From contig JAJEKV010000015.1 in assembly GCA_021234155.1 (NCBI GenBank), forward strand, positions 7,538,822 through 7,602,821: a DNA stretch of 64,000 nucleotides, given 5' to 3'. Origin of the DNA: Isoetes taiwanensis (taxonomy: Eukaryota > Streptophyta > Lycopodiopsida > Isoetales > Isoetaceae). This document shows positions 10,027 to 21,700 of this stretch, in pieces (position 1 is the stretch's first letter; each line of letters opens with the position of its first letter). The notes beneath the pieces were generated by a model. The model worked only from the letters and a program-made list of their open reading frames with translations. It ran no database searches and was not told where the DNA came from. A program made the position numbers and the translations under genes.

Positions 10027-10794
10027 TGTCGTCGGCCAAATCAAGGCGAAAATATGCAAAAAGCAGATTAATAAGATTATAGCTCGGGGAATTATGCTAG
10101 CTTGAAGGAAAAGCTAGGCAAATATGGAAATAGAGCAAAAGTAGTGCAAGAGATATGCTACATGAAAGAATACCCATGAGGAAACATGGGAAGAAAGAAC
10201 ATGGTAGAATTGTCAAGAAGAAACATGGCAACCGGGTTGTCAAGAGAAGAACCCCATAGAAGGAAAGAATACCTATGGTGGAAATATGAAGAAAACGTGA
10301 CAAAATAAAGGCCTCAATTAAAGAAGGGGTCAAGTTACGAAGATGGGAAGAAGAAAAGATGTCGAGAAAAAGGGAGAAAAACCCTTGAGAAGAATTATGG
10401 AAACGGAATTACCATAAAAGAAAAGAGAAAAGTGTCATGGCCCTAGGGGAAAAAACTAGAAAAGAAATCGCAATGGTGACACTGGCGGCTATAAGCAATG
10501 AAGGTTGAAGAAGATACTGGAGAGTAAAAACTATTGAAAAGCAAGAAGACCCTAAGGAGAAAAGAATGGCAAAGAAAGAATCATGGCGAGGCAACAAAGG
10601 AACCATGGGAAAAAATTGACCATGGAAATCATGGGAAATATGGCGAGCAAGAGCATGTGAATACAAGAAAGGTGCAAAACATTGGAAGAAAAGAATGGAA
10701 GTTTCAAACAAAAGATATAAAATGGTTAAAGACCATTGAAAAATAAGACATTGTAACATAAAATTGTTGGACGAACAAAAAATTCTTGGACGAA

Positions 10795-11429
10795 ATTTTA
10801 ACCACCTTCAAATTACGCCCTTATTCAACAAGTTTTTAAGAAGTGAAAAACTTTGGTGACCTTGTGTCGGCGTTCTTGGGCGCCGACCTCCAAACTCGCT
10901 TAACGCCCGACCATCGGAAGCTCTTTGGTTTGCCATCGAACACGCTCTGTTTCTTGACGGGGGTCTAGCCATATCCAAGTTCGAGCATTCAACCGACATA
11001 GACAGAGCAAGTTTGTGTGTAGAAATGTAAGACATCCTATTTTTTTTGCTTTTTTTTTTCCTTCAAAGTCTGGTGAATCTTGCTTTGTGCTTTTTTTGCA
11101 GCGAGAATCTGGATCCGTGCTTGTTTTTGTGTTTTTTCGTCCTTAATCTGGCAAACAGCAGAGTTAGTGAGACAAAAATCCAATGATCCACTTCGGAAAG
11201 CAAAACTCAAGGAAAAAACATGCTACGAGATATGAAAATCTTCTCAAGACGGGCAAAAATTTGAAGTCGGATAAAATTTAGTTGGAGAATTTGAATCATC
11301 GTAAAAATTTCGCATGAAATTTTTTCAACGATTCGGCGGCGCCACTGCTGCTCCGCCGCCGCGTGACCCGCCAGTCACCTGAAAATTTCATGCGAAAATT
11401 TTAAGGTGATTCAAATTACTCCTTCCGAA
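10795..11429. mobile_element. Foldback insertion inside the 3' LTR, possibly carrying a gene fragment
   Basis: Absent from the 5' LTR, where GACGAA (7291-7296) runs straight into GTTTTC. It is flanked by CGAA at 10791-10794 and 11426-11429, a possible 4-bp duplication. The first 26 bp (from ATTTTAACCACC) recur inverted at about 11251-11277. A second imperfect hairpin pairs 11283-11322 with about 11390-11423, and its right arm again resembles the first 26 bp in direct orientation. In between, 10900-11030 has protein-like open frame (A-L-W-F-A-I-E-H-A-L-F-L-D-G-G), followed by a T-rich stretch ending TTTTTTTGCAG. It looks like a Pack-type non-autonomous DNA transposon with a captured exon and intron piece. 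Family not determined. Confidence 0.55.
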
Positions 11430-11977
11430 GTTTTCTTGAAAGGGGAAGAACAGAGCATGGACGGGCGCGACCTAAGGGCCGATTGGTCGAAGTTGATCAG
11501 GGAAAAGGGGGTTAACTGTTCTAAGAATAGACCAGGAAAAAGATTTGGAGCAAATCGAGGGAGCCTTGGCCTCACGTAACCCGGTCTTCGATTATCGAAT
11601 GGATTCTTATAGAGATCAAGGGGCTTATCAAAGAATACGTAAGGGAAGTTAAGCCCAATAAATCCACGGCTCACACAAAGATCGGGCCGGAATTGGAGCC
11701 AAATAAAATATGGCCATGCAAAGAATACTCCAGAAGACCACCAGGGTTTGATATTAAAGAAAATAGGCCGGATAGAATGATCCGAAGGCCTTCATGATTA
11801 AAGAATCGGCAGCAACAAGTAGTGCAGGGGATTTGGAGAGGCCGGAGTTCCAAGCGAAAAGAGATATGGCCGATGTTCTGCTTGCGCAATCGAAGCGAGA
11901 AGGAGAGAGAATAAAAATTAAGAAAAAAAACAAAATAAAGCTGTTAAAGAAAAAAGAAGTTTAATTATCTCAAAACA

Positions 11978-12047
11978 TGATGGGTAGCCGAGTTGGGCAA
12001 GACCTATGCCTCCTAATGGATAGGTGCGGGGTTCAATTCCTTTCCAA
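11978..12047 (+). other. tRNA-like segment (3' LTR copy)
   Basis: A box at 11985-11996 and B box at 12030-12040, both identical to the 5' LTR copy. Both boxes have stayed intact since insertion. Confidence 0.55.
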
Positions 12048-12310
12048 AACCTTTTGCCAAACGAGTGAAGAACCACAAAATCGCATCTTTTTTGCGTGGT
12101 GACGTGGCACAAGGAATGACGTGGCGTGACCAGTGGCAAGAAATGATGACGTGGCAGGGTGAATGATGCAGTAGGCGCCATGTTGGCGATCCGCCTAGGT
12201 GGCATACGAAATCCAAGGGGTGCGATGACGTGGCGATGATGTGGCGAAGGGGTAGTTTGGACTATAAATATGTGAGCCACGGTTGGGGCTTTTCCAACCA
12301 AAGCAAGTGC

Positions 12311-12316
12311 AATAAA
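12311..12316 (+). terminator. AATAAA poly(A) signal of the 3' LTR
   Basis: AATAAA lies 40 bp downstream of the TATA box and about 80 bp before the LTR end. In the 3' LTR it would direct polyadenylation of the element transcript. Confidence 0.5.
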
Positions 12317-12397
12317 GTTTGATCTTTTGTTCTAGTTTTCTTGGTGAGTCTCTTTCACAGCGCTACCTTTTCCTCGGGTTGCGAGCGGGGCTCGACA

Positions 12398-12402
12398 AAG
12401 CC
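12398..12402. repeat. Target-site duplication AAGCC (right)
   Basis: Perfect copy of 6524-6528, directly after the CGACA terminus. Confidence 0.9.
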
Positions 12403-12790
12403 ATTGGCGACACACAGCGTACCCGACTTAAACCCCCCAAAAGGCTAACACTAAGCCCAGAACATTCCTATAGGACGTTGCCTGCGACCCAGGAGATGCC
12501 AGACCCATACTTGGTGACCTGCGATGACCGGATATAAACCTAGCACACTAAGGGAATCTTCCGTCAGCAAGGCTTCACTTCCATATCACCATTGTGTCCG
12601 TTGTCTAGTGCTCAACCACAACATAACATCCAGAACCAGGTGGGCTCTTCACAACGAAAAAGATGCTCATATCCCTTGGGAAATTCCCCCATTGAGGAAC
12701 GGAGGGACTTAAGAACAACGGGTTATTTACTTTGCAATAGGGAATTCTTAAAAAAAAGGGCTATATTGTACGAGGGAATATTAGTAGAAA
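12403..12790 (-). mobile_element. LTR of family 2, right part
   Basis: Continues the LTR interrupted at 6528. A stretch near 12535-12570 (AAACCTAGCACACTAAGGGA then TCTTCCGTCAG) aligns with the right-hand LTR near 57539-57575 (GGCTTTACACACCAGAGGGA then TCGTTCAAGAGTCAG). The far end of this LTR copy is not clear; 12790 is a working boundary. Confidence 0.5.
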
Positions 12791-13045
12791 CAGGGGATTC
12801 TTGAACAAAAGGGGTATATCCTAATGGGGGAATTAGGAATTGCCAATGCACATCGGGGTATTTTCATGAAAGAGGGATTTGGTCAAAAGGGAATTTGCAA
12901 ATGTGTTGGGGTATTTTCAAGAAAAGGGGACTGATTCAAAAGGGAAATTTGCAAATGAATTGGGGTATTTTTAAGAATGGGGACGGGTTCAAAAGGGAAT
13001 TTGTGAATGGACTGGAGTATTTTTAGATAAAGGGGGAATTACCGA
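12791..13045. repeat. Minisatellite, about 53-bp period, four to five copies
   Basis: GGGGTATTTT recurs at 12855, 12908 and 12962, and as GGAGTATTTT at 13014, with TTCAAAAGGGAATTTG between copies. Less regular copies precede it (AACAAAAGGGGTATA near 12804). It may be internal to the old family-2 LTR. Confidence 0.75.
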
Positions 13046-13314
13046 AAAAAATAGCTGATAAACCCTATCTTCAAAGAGATCTCATCCAAAGAAAGAATCC
13101 ATGCTTGTGTGAGTGTCTCCTTGCCATGCAGGGAGAAGCACATTGCAGTGTAATAGCTCTTGAGTTGTCCTTCACATTCATGGACAACTATTGACGTTAT
13201 GTTGCACTTGAAGTCCTCTATTGACACATAATTTTCTTCTTTGTAAGTAGTACCCTTGTAAAGTACTTTGTTGAACTTGAAAGCCTTCCTTTGCACAAGG
13301 GTTCTATTATGCAA
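13039..13314 (-). pseudogene. Unidentified protein fragment
   Basis: A minus-strand frame of 91 codons with natural composition, reading K-F-N-K-V-L-Y-K-G-T-T-Y-K-E-E-N-Y-V and then S-I-V-V-H-E-C-E-G-Q-L. I do not recognise the family. There is no partner exon or terminal repeat to place it. It may be a captured gene fragment or part of a DNA transposon. Confidence 0.3.
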
Positions 13315-13398
13315 ACCATTTTTTCATGTCTAGCTAATGGTGTAGATATATGCCCCTAGTTGCCCCTGGGTTTGCTACACCATTTGCTAGATATACGC

Positions 13399-13426
<28 letters not shown>
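13399..13426. repeat. A28 homopolymer
   Basis: 28 consecutive A residues immediately upstream of the L1 fragment. It may be the tail of an earlier plus-strand retroposon or slippage at the 5' junction. Confidence 0.7.
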
Positions 13427-13431
<5 letters not shown>

Positions 13432-13462
13432 AAGGAGGCTAAATGATCATAACATTCCTGGA

Positions 13463-13660
13463 TTGGCCAATATGCAAATTGATGAAATTTTCTTCCCTGA
13501 GAACCCAGTGGAATGGAGGAGATACATTCTTCTTTGGAGAATGTGGAAAGGAAGGAATACCCTGATCTTTAAGGAAGAAATTATCTGGCCCAATGCCATC
13601 ATTAAGCAAGCCCAATATGATATAAATTGGGTTTTGGAAATCTTCGGGAATCAGAACTAA
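13463..13660 (+). pseudogene. L1 ORF2 C-terminal fragment
   Basis: 65 codons containing L-L-W-R-M-W-K-G-R-N-T-L-I-F, the W-x-x-W-K-x-R-N-x-x-I-F signature found near the end of plant L1 and RNase H-lineage ORF2 proteins. Everything upstream, including the reverse transcriptase, is missing. Confidence 0.65.
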
Positions 13661-13679
13661 GTCCTAATCCCTTTATCTA

Positions 13680-14027
13680 ATGTTAATTTTGTCTTTGTGT
13701 GCAGGAAACACTCTGATCATGTTCAAAAGATTGAGGTGGAGAAGGATGAATCTCCATGCGAATGCGCAATGGCTAACACAGTTCGGGGTGGAAATACCAA
13801 ACGAGCACGGGGATAATTGTCAATGCAACTGTGCCTGCACTGCTTACTTGGATGAAAGAAGATACATTCTGTGTGCAGCCAAGGATAAAAAGGACAGATT
13901 CAATCCGGGGAAGGCCCATATGCGTAAATGCCCTTACTGCTTGTTCATTGTTGCCAACAAGGGCATGGGAAGGAAAGACCATTCCAAAAGAGAGCCAAAG
14001 AAAAGGAGGTACTCGGGCGAACATTGA
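13680..14027 (+). other. Cys-rich open frame downstream of the L1 fragment
   Basis: 115 codons with clustered cysteines (C-Q-C-N-C-A-C-T, later R-K-C-P-Y-C) and a basic C-terminus (K-R-E-P-K-K-R-R-Y). The start is arbitrary. A strong acceptor-like TTGTCTTTGTGTGCAG ends at 13705, inside the frame, and a second frame is open right after it (reads K-I-E-V-E-K-D-E-S-P). It could be L1 tail coding sequence or an exon of something else. Not recognised. Confidence 0.3.
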
Positions 14028-14254
14028 CCACTGCCTCTCCAGAATTCTGTCTGAAACTACCAGATACTTATAATTATGCTTATGTCTTTTGGTTAGTTTA
14101 ACTTTATCAGGGTTTTCGACCTACCCTTTCCTAAAGGTCTTCCTTTTTCAAAAAAGCATCATATAGCTTTTTTTGAACTATGTACTTTATCATACACTCT
14201 TAATACATACTTAAGCCTTCAATTAAAAAAAAAGATCATATGACTTTAAAATTT

Positions 14255-14880
14255 CAAAGGAAGGAAAGAAGGAAGGAAGGTTCTTTTATCGTCCGCGTAG
14301 ACCAATCGGCCTGTGGGACCCAAATTACACGGGTGCAGCAAGCCCGTTGCTACCCGGATTAAAAAATCCCCCATTAGGAGGGAAAAACCGTCGCAGCAAC
14401 AAGCCTGCTGGCAGCTGTACAAATATACATATACACATGAATTCCCGGCACCTCAGGTAGGCGCTCGGGGGGCAGAGGTGAGTCTGCAGATCCAAAACCT
14501 CTTGGAGGTAGGAGCCAAAGGATCGAACTGATGGCGTACTGAGTAGCTCGTGCAGGGGCAGACCAGGTCGCACCAAGAGACCATGTCGCTCTGGAAGGCA
14601 TGGCTTTCATCCTCAACAACCGCCAGCAGGCAACACTTACAAAGCCTGTCTTGGCGCGGCTCTCCAACCCACCGACCCGTCTCAAGCCCAAAGATTGTGG
14701 GCCCCTGTTCGAATGGACGCGATGATCCTGCGCTTCTTCATGGGCAACTGAGAACAGCAGGTAGAGCTGTGGGCCTCGAACCAGGGTGGGTTTTATGTGC
14801 TGTTTGTAGTGTGCCATCTTTACCTGTTCCAGAGCATGATGGTAGGGTGGGGGCGGGGGAGACGTCTCCTGATATGCGAT
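14255..14880 (-). mobile_element. Second LINE 3' end, related to 1490-2150
   Basis: Same (GGAA)n tail (14257-14280), same TTTTATCGTCC(A/G)CG and GACCAATCGG block, and the same C-terminal coding module. The minus strand from 14817 reads M-A-H-Y-K-Q-H-I-K-P, against M-A-H-Y-K-E-H-I-N-P in the first copy. It is truncated near 14880, just upstream of that module, so no reverse transcriptase is present. Two independent 5'-truncated copies support an active LINE family in this genome's past. Confidence 0.75.
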
Positions 14881-15453
14881 GAAGCAAAGAAATTTTTAAT
14901 TGTTTGATCTCAGCGGATGCATTGATCAGCTCCAATTTAAAACATTCTAAAGTGCATGATGTGAGGCATATTAGTGTAAAGAAAATATGTTCTTCTACGA
15001 GGTTTTGATTCTATAGACCTAATTTAATGCTTTTGCGAGACGATTTTGTTTTGCCTGATGTTATATGCTTTTGCAGATGCATCGCAGACCTATCCAGGTG
15101 ATAGTTTGACCTTTCAATCTTCGTGACTCTTGAAACTCTAGCTATGGAGCAGTTCTTTTTTCCTTCAAATTTTGATTCATAGAGGAATATCACTGCTGAA
15201 TTATTATATGGCATATGTGTTGGATCCAGCGTATCATCCATCTGCTGCATGGTTTCCATACTTCTTTTCCTTACGTTTGATCTCACCCTTACCTAAGAGA
15301 ACGATGCCTTTTGTCCTCAGAGGAGTCATCGAAACAGAGGAGCCGTGAAGCAATTTTGGCACAAGGTTTCAATCAGCAAAGGAGTTGGAGTCGCTGAAGC
15401 AGAGAAATTGCGGAATATAAAAAGGTATACTATTCAACATTATAATTTTATAG
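14881..15453. other. AT-rich flank with a weak exon-like stretch
   Basis: No repeat or known domain. The segment 15321-15424 lies between TTTGTCCTCAG and AAAG|GTATAC and is open in one frame (R-S-H-R-N-R-G-A-V-K-Q-F-W-H-K). The next candidate exon starts only 29 bp later, too close for a normal plant intron, so the model is doubtful. Confidence 0.3.
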
Positions 15454-15591
15454 GTGCTTTTCAATAATCGACAGTGGGATGATTTGGTTAAGTTCTTTAA
15501 AGAGTTCTATAGGCTATGGGACCACTGTAGAGCTGTTGCTGCATATCTATCTTCAAGCTGGGCTGTTGGGCAGTTGGATCTTCATGCTTAA
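15454..15591 (+). other. Putative terminal exon next to the tandem array
   Basis: 46 codons, including the TAA stop at 15589-15591, following an acceptor-like AATTTTATAG. The frame reads Q-W-D-D-L-V-K-F-F-K-E-F-Y-R-L-W-D-H-C, which looks like real protein, and ends G-Q-L-D-L-H-A. Family not recognised. It lies 155 bp upstream of the array. It may be the last exon of a host gene or a relic. Confidence 0.3.
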
Positions 15592-15745
15592 TTGTTTTGC
15601 ATTGATGCATTGTTTTGGGCAGTTTTATATCTCAACCAAAAAAATATGCCGGCGCATACTCGTCATCCGCATGATGTGAAAGTGTATAATTTAAAATGGA
15701 CAAGTCTTTTGTAGGATGCATCCGCAACTCGATATAGCCGCATGT

Positions 15746-18700
15746 TTGAAGACAATGAGGGCAATGCACAGTTTGCATGGGCTGGGTTAGTGATGCTGCA
15801 ACAAAGGTCTCAATGACCATGGGCTGGGTTGGTGATGCCGCGACAAAGGCCTCAGCCATGGTCGATGGTGATGCCATTGATAGTGACGCCATGGCTGGGA
15901 AGGGCGGCTGCTCCATTGCTGGGAGCACGACTCCAGAAGGGGGAAAAGAATAGTGCTGCATGCCAGCCACGTGGATTTGAAATGCTGATTTTGAAGTCCA
16001 TTTACATTGATGCATCTGAAGATCAAAAAACGTGGATAGTGGTCATGCTCTGGATGATACATATAATCTGCCAGTAGAGCCTGTTTCTAAGTTACAGTTT
16101 TGTAGACCATATTTTTGGAGCATAGATTTTTTGAGCATCTCTACAGTACACAAGTCTGATTTCTGTGTATTATGGGAGATAACTTTCCGGGCACATTTTG
16201 ATAATGATGTGAATGTGTGTTTGCACATGAAGGAGTGGTATAGAGGCAGAAAGTGAATACAGAGAATCCCATGACTCTGTTTTCTTCTGCAGCTCCTCAA
16301 TTCGTGCTTTCACACGATCCATCAACACTTTTGCGTTCATGTGATCTCCCTCATCTCAAATGTCAGTTTAGTAGCTCTCTGAAACAGATCATTTAGACTG
16401 CCTTCATTGTCCTTTGCTGCAAGTAGCAACATAGGACCCTCAAGAAACCAGTTATCAATCAAGCTCTCAGACTCCACAACACGCACATTGGACGATGGAG
16501 GGATAATAGATACACTTGGAGGAGCAACAAATGAAGAGGACACAGTAGAAACACTTGGAGGAGCAACAGATGAAGAGTGCAAGCTACAGGAGAAACATTG
16601 AAGACAATGAGGGCAATGCACAGTTTGCATGGGCTGGGTTGGTGATGCTGCAACAAAGATCTCAGTGACCATGGGCTGGGTTGGTGATGCCGCGACAAAG
16701 GCCTCAGCCATGGTCGATGGTGATGCCATTGAGAGTGACGCCATGGCTGGGAAGGGCAGTTGCTCCATTGCTGGAAGCACGACTCTAGAACGGGGAAAAG
16801 AATAGTGCTGCATGCCAGCCACGTGGATTTGAAATGCTGAATTTGAAGTCCATTTATATTGATGCATCTAAAGATCAAAACGTGGATACTGGTAATGCTC
16901 TGGATGATACATATAATTTGCCAGTAGAGCATGTTTCTAAGTTACAGTTTTGTAGACAAGATTTTTGGAGCATCTCTATTGTACACAAGTCTGATTTCTG
17001 TGTATTATGGGAGATAACTCTCCAGGCACATTTTGGTAATGATGTGAATGTGTGTTTGCACATGAAGGAGGAGTGGTATAGAGGCAGAAAGTGAATACAG
17101 AGAATCCCATGACTCTGTTTTCTTCTGCAGCTCCTCAATTCGTGCTTTCACATGATCCATCAACACTTTTGCGTTCAGGATGATCTCCCTCATCTCAAAT
17201 GTCAGTTTAGTAGCTCTCTCAAACAGATCATTTAGACTGCCTTCATTGTCCTTTGCTGCAAGTAGCAGCATAGGACCCTCAGAAAACCAGTTATCAATCA
17301 AGCTCTCAGACTCCACATCACGCACATTGGATGATGGAGGGATAATAGATACACTTGGAGGAGCAACAGATGAAGAGCACACAATAGAAACACTTGGAGG
17401 AGCAATGCAAGCTACAGGAGAAACATTGAAGACAATGAGGGCAATGCACAGTTTGCATGGGCTGGGTTGGTGATGCTGCAACAAAGGTCTCAGTGACCAT
17501 GGGCTGGGTTGGTGATGCCAGGACAAAGGCCTCAGCCATGGTCGATGATGATGCCATTGAGAGTGACGCCATGGCTGGCAAGGGCCAGCCACGTGGATTT
17601 GAAATGCTGATTTTGAAGTCCATTTACATTGATGCATCTGAAGATCAAAACGTGGATACTGGTCATGCTCTGGATGATACATATAATCTGCCAGTAGAGC
17701 ATGTTTCTAAGTTATTTTTGGAGCATAGATTTTTGGAGCATCTCTACAGTACACAAGTCTGATTTCTATGTATTATGGGAGATAACTCTCCAGGCACATT
17801 TTGGTAATGATGTGAATGTGTGTTTGCACATGAAGGAGGAGTGGTATAGAGGCAGAAAGTGAATATAGAGAATCCCATGACTCTGTTTTCTTCTGCAGCT
17901 CCTCAATTCGTGCTTTCACACGATCCATCAACACTTTTACGTTCAGGATGATCTCCCTCATCTCAAATGTCAGTTTAGTAGCTCTCTCAAACAGATCATT
18001 TAGACTGCCTTCATTAGCAGCATAGGACCCTCAGGAAACCAGTTATCAATCAAGCTCTCAAACTCCACATCACGCACATTGGACGATGGAGATATAATAG
18101 ATACACTTGGAGGAGCAACAGATGAAGAGGACACAGTAGAAACACTTGGAGAAGCAATGCAAGCTACAGGAGAAACATTGAAGACAATGAGGGCAATGCA
18201 CAGTTTGCATGGGCTGGGTTGGTGACGCTGCAACAAAGGTCTTAGTGACCATGGGCTGGGTTGGTGATGCCGCGACAAAGGCCTCAGCCATGGTCGATGG
18301 TGATGCCATTGATAGTGACGCCATGGCTGGGAAGGGCGGCTGCTCCATTGCTGGGAGCACGACTCCAGAAGGGGGAAAAGAATAGTGTTGCATGCCAGCC
18401 ACGTGGATTTGAAATGCTGATTTTGAACTCCATTTACATTGATGCATCTGAGGATACTGGTCATGCTCTGGATGATACATATAATCTGCCAGTAGAGCAT
18501 GTTTCTAAGTTATTTTTGGAGCATAGATTTTTGGAGCATCTCTACAGTACACAAGTCTGATTTCTATGTATTATGGGAGATAACTCTCCAGGCACATTTT
18601 GGTAATGATGTGAATGTGTGTTTGCACATGAAGGAGGAGTGGTATAGAGGCAGAAAGTGAATACAAAGAATCCCAGGACTCTGTTTCTTCTACAGCTCCT

Positions 18701-21700
18701 CAATTCGTGCTTTCACACGATCCATCAACACTTTTGCGTTCAGGATGATCTCCCTCATCTCAAATGTCAGTTTAGTAGCTCTCTCAAACAGATCATTTAG
18801 ACTGCCTTCATTAGCAGCATAGGACCCTCAGGAAACCAGTTATCAATCAAGCTCTCAAACTCCACATCACGCACATTGGACGATGGAGATATAATAGATA
18901 CACTTGGAGGAGCAACAGATGAAGAGGACACAGTAGAAACACTTGGAGGAGCAACAGATGAAGAGTGCAAGCTAAAGAAGAAACATTGAAGACAATTTGG
19001 GAAATGCACAGTTTGCAAGGGCTGGGTTGGTGATGCTGCAACAAAGGTCTCAGTGACCATGGGCTGGGTTGGTGATGCCGCGACAAAGGCCTCAGCCATG
19101 GTCGATGGTGATGCCATTGATAGTGACGCCATAGCTGGGAAGGGCAGCTTCTCCATTGCTAGGAGCACGACTCCAGAAGGGGGAAAAGAATAGTGCTGCA
19201 TGCCAGCCACGTGGATTTAAAATGCTGATGTTGAAGTCCATTTACATTGATGCATCTGAAGATCAAAACATGGATACTGGTCATGCTCTGGATGATACAT
19301 ATAATCTGCCAGTAGAGCATGTTTCTAAGTTACAGTTTTGTAAACCAGATTTTTGGAGCATTTCTACAGTACACAAGTCTGATTTCTGTGTATTATGGGA
19401 GATAACTCTTTCGGCACATTTTGGTAATGATGTGAATGTGTGTTTGCACATGAAGGAGGAGTGGTATAGAGGCAGAAAGTGAATACAAAGAATCCCAGGA
19501 CTCTGTTTCTTCTACAGCTCCTCAATTCGTGCTTTCACACGATCCATCAACACTTTTGCGTTCAGGATGATCTCCCTCATCTCAAATGTCAGTTTAGTAG
19601 CTCTCTCAAACAGATCATTTAGACTGCCTTCATTGTCCTTTGCTGCAAGTAGCAGCATAGGACCCTCAGAAAACCAGTTATCAATCAAGCTCTCAGACTC
19701 CACATCACGCACATTGGACGATGGAGGGATAATAGATACACTTGGAGGAGCAACAAATGAAGAGGACACAGTAGAAACACTTGGAGAAGCAATGCAAGCT
19801 ATAGGTGAAACATTGAAGACAATGAGGGCAATGCACAGTTTGCATGGGCTGGGTTGGTGATGCTGCAACAAAGGTCTCAGTGACCATGGGCTGGGTTGGT
19901 GATGCCTCGACAAAGGCCTCAGCCATGGTCGATGGTGATGCCATTGACAGTGACGCCATGGATGGGAAGGTCGGCTGCTCCATTGCTGGGAGCACGACTC
20001 CAGAAGGGGGAAAAGAATAGTGTTGCATGCCAGCCACGTGGATTTGAAATGCTGATTTTGAACTCCATTTACATTGATGCATCTGAAGATCAAAACGTGG
20101 ATACTGATCATGCTCTAGATGATACATATAATCTGCCAGCAGAGCATGTTTCTAAGTTACAGTTTTGTAGACCAGATTTTTGGAGCATAGATTTTTGGAG
20201 CATCTCTACAGTACACAAGTCTGATTTCTGTGTATTATGGGAGATAACTCTCCGGGCACATTTTGGTAATGATGTGAATGTGTGTTTGCACATGAAGGAG
20301 GAGTGGTATAGAGACAGAAAATGAATACAGAGAATCCCATGACTCTGTTTTCTTCTGCAGCTCCTCAATTCGTGCTTTCACACGATCCATCAACACTTTT
20401 GCATTCATGATGATCTCCCTCATCTCAAATGTCAATTTAGTAGCTCTCTCAAACAGATCATTTAGACTGCCTTCATTGTCCTTTCCTGCAAGTAGCAGCA
20501 TAGGACCCTCAGGAAACCAGTTATTAATCAAGCTCTCAGACTCCACATCACGGATATTGGACGATGGAGGGAGGGATAATAGATACACTTGGAGGAGCAA
20601 CAGATGAAGAGGACACAGTAGAAACACTTGGAGGAGCAACAGATGAAGAGTGCAAGCTAAAGATGAAACATTGAAGACAATTTGGGCAATGCACAGTTTG
20701 CAAGGGCTGGGTTGGTGATGCTGCAACAAAGGTCTCAGTGACCATGGGCTGGGTTGGTGATGCACGACAAAGGCCTCAGCCATGGTCGATGGTGATGCCA
20801 TTGATAGTGACGCCATGGCTGGGAAGGGCGGCTGCTCCATTGCTGGGAGCACGACTCCAGAAGGGGGAAAAAAATAGTGTTGCATGCCAGCCATGTGGAT
20901 TTGAAATGCTGATTTTGAACTCCATTTACATTGATGCATCTGAGGATACTGGTCATGCTCTGGATGATACATATAATCTGCCAGTAGAGCATGTTTCTAA
21001 GTTATTTTTGGAGCATAGATTTTTGGAGCATCTCTACAGTACACAAGTCTGATTTCTATGTATTATGGGAGATAACTCTCCAGGCACATTTTGGTAATGA
21101 TGTGAATGTGTGTTTGCACATGAAGGAGGAGTGGTATAGAGGCAGAAAGTGAATATAGAGAATCCCATGACTCTGTTTTCTTCTGCAGCTCCTCAATTCG
21201 TGCTTTCACACGATCCATCAACACTTTTGTGTTCAGGATGATCTCCCTCATCTCAAATGTCAGTTTAGTAGCTCTCTCAAACAGATCATTTAGACTGCCT
21301 TCATTGTCCTTTGCTGCAAGTAGCAGCATAGGACCCTCAGGAAACCAGTTATCAATCAAGCTCTCAGACTCCACATCACGCACATTGGACGATGGAGGTA
21401 TAATACATACACTTGGAGGAGCAACAGATGAAGAGGACACAGTAGAAACACTTGGAGAAGCAATGCAAGCTACAGGAGAAACATTGAAGACAATGAGGGC
21501 AATGCACAGTTTGCATGGGCTGGGTTGGTGACGCTGCAACAAAGGTCTCAGTGACCATGGGCTGGGTTGGTGATGCCGTGACAAAGGCCTCAGCCATGGT
21601 CGATGGTGATGCCATTGATAGTGACGCCATGGCTGGGAAGGGCGGCTGCTCCATTGCTGGGAGCACGACTCCAGAAGGGGGAAAAGAATAGTCTTTTTCA

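Larger units (their letters stand above)
6529..12397 (+). mobile_element. Non-autonomous LTR retrotransposon (LARD-like), complete, nested in an older LTR
   Basis: Two direct repeats (6529-8270 and 10027-12397) both start TGTCGTCGG and end CTCGACA, giving inverted TGTCG/CGACA ends, and are flanked by perfect AAGCC duplications. The internal region is only 1756 bp. It encodes one zinc-knuckle protein and no protease, reverse transcriptase or integrase, so mobilisation would have needed enzymes from a partner element. Over the first 768 bp I count three substitutions between the LTRs, indicating recent insertion. The TATA box, AATAAA and gag-like frame place transcription on the plus strand. 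Confidence 0.92.
10027..12397 (+). repeat. 3' LTR (about 1736 bp plus a 635-bp insertion)
   Basis: Matches the 5' LTR from TGTCG to CGACA. Bases 10027-10794 differ from 6529-7296 by only three substitutions. The match is interrupted at 10795-11429 and resumes at 11430. In 11550-11900 many differences from the 5' LTR fall on CAG/CTG trinucleotides, suggesting sequencing error rather than age. Confidence 0.9.
13427..14233 (+). mobile_element. L1-type LINE, 5'-truncated 3' end
   Basis: Begins inside the C-terminal part of an L1 ORF2 (13463-13660) and runs through a T-rich 3' untranslated region to a poly(A) tail at 14225-14233. The order of truncated ORF2, untranslated region and tail is typical of 5'-truncated L1 insertions. 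No target duplication was identified. Confidence 0.65.

Noticed and set aside
17870-17900. Plus-strand splice acceptors TCTGTTTTCTTCTGCAG in every monomer
   Set aside because: They look excellent but are the reverse complement of the minus-strand frame reading E-L-Q-K-K-T-E. No matching donors or coherent exon chain were found. Kept only as a curiosity.
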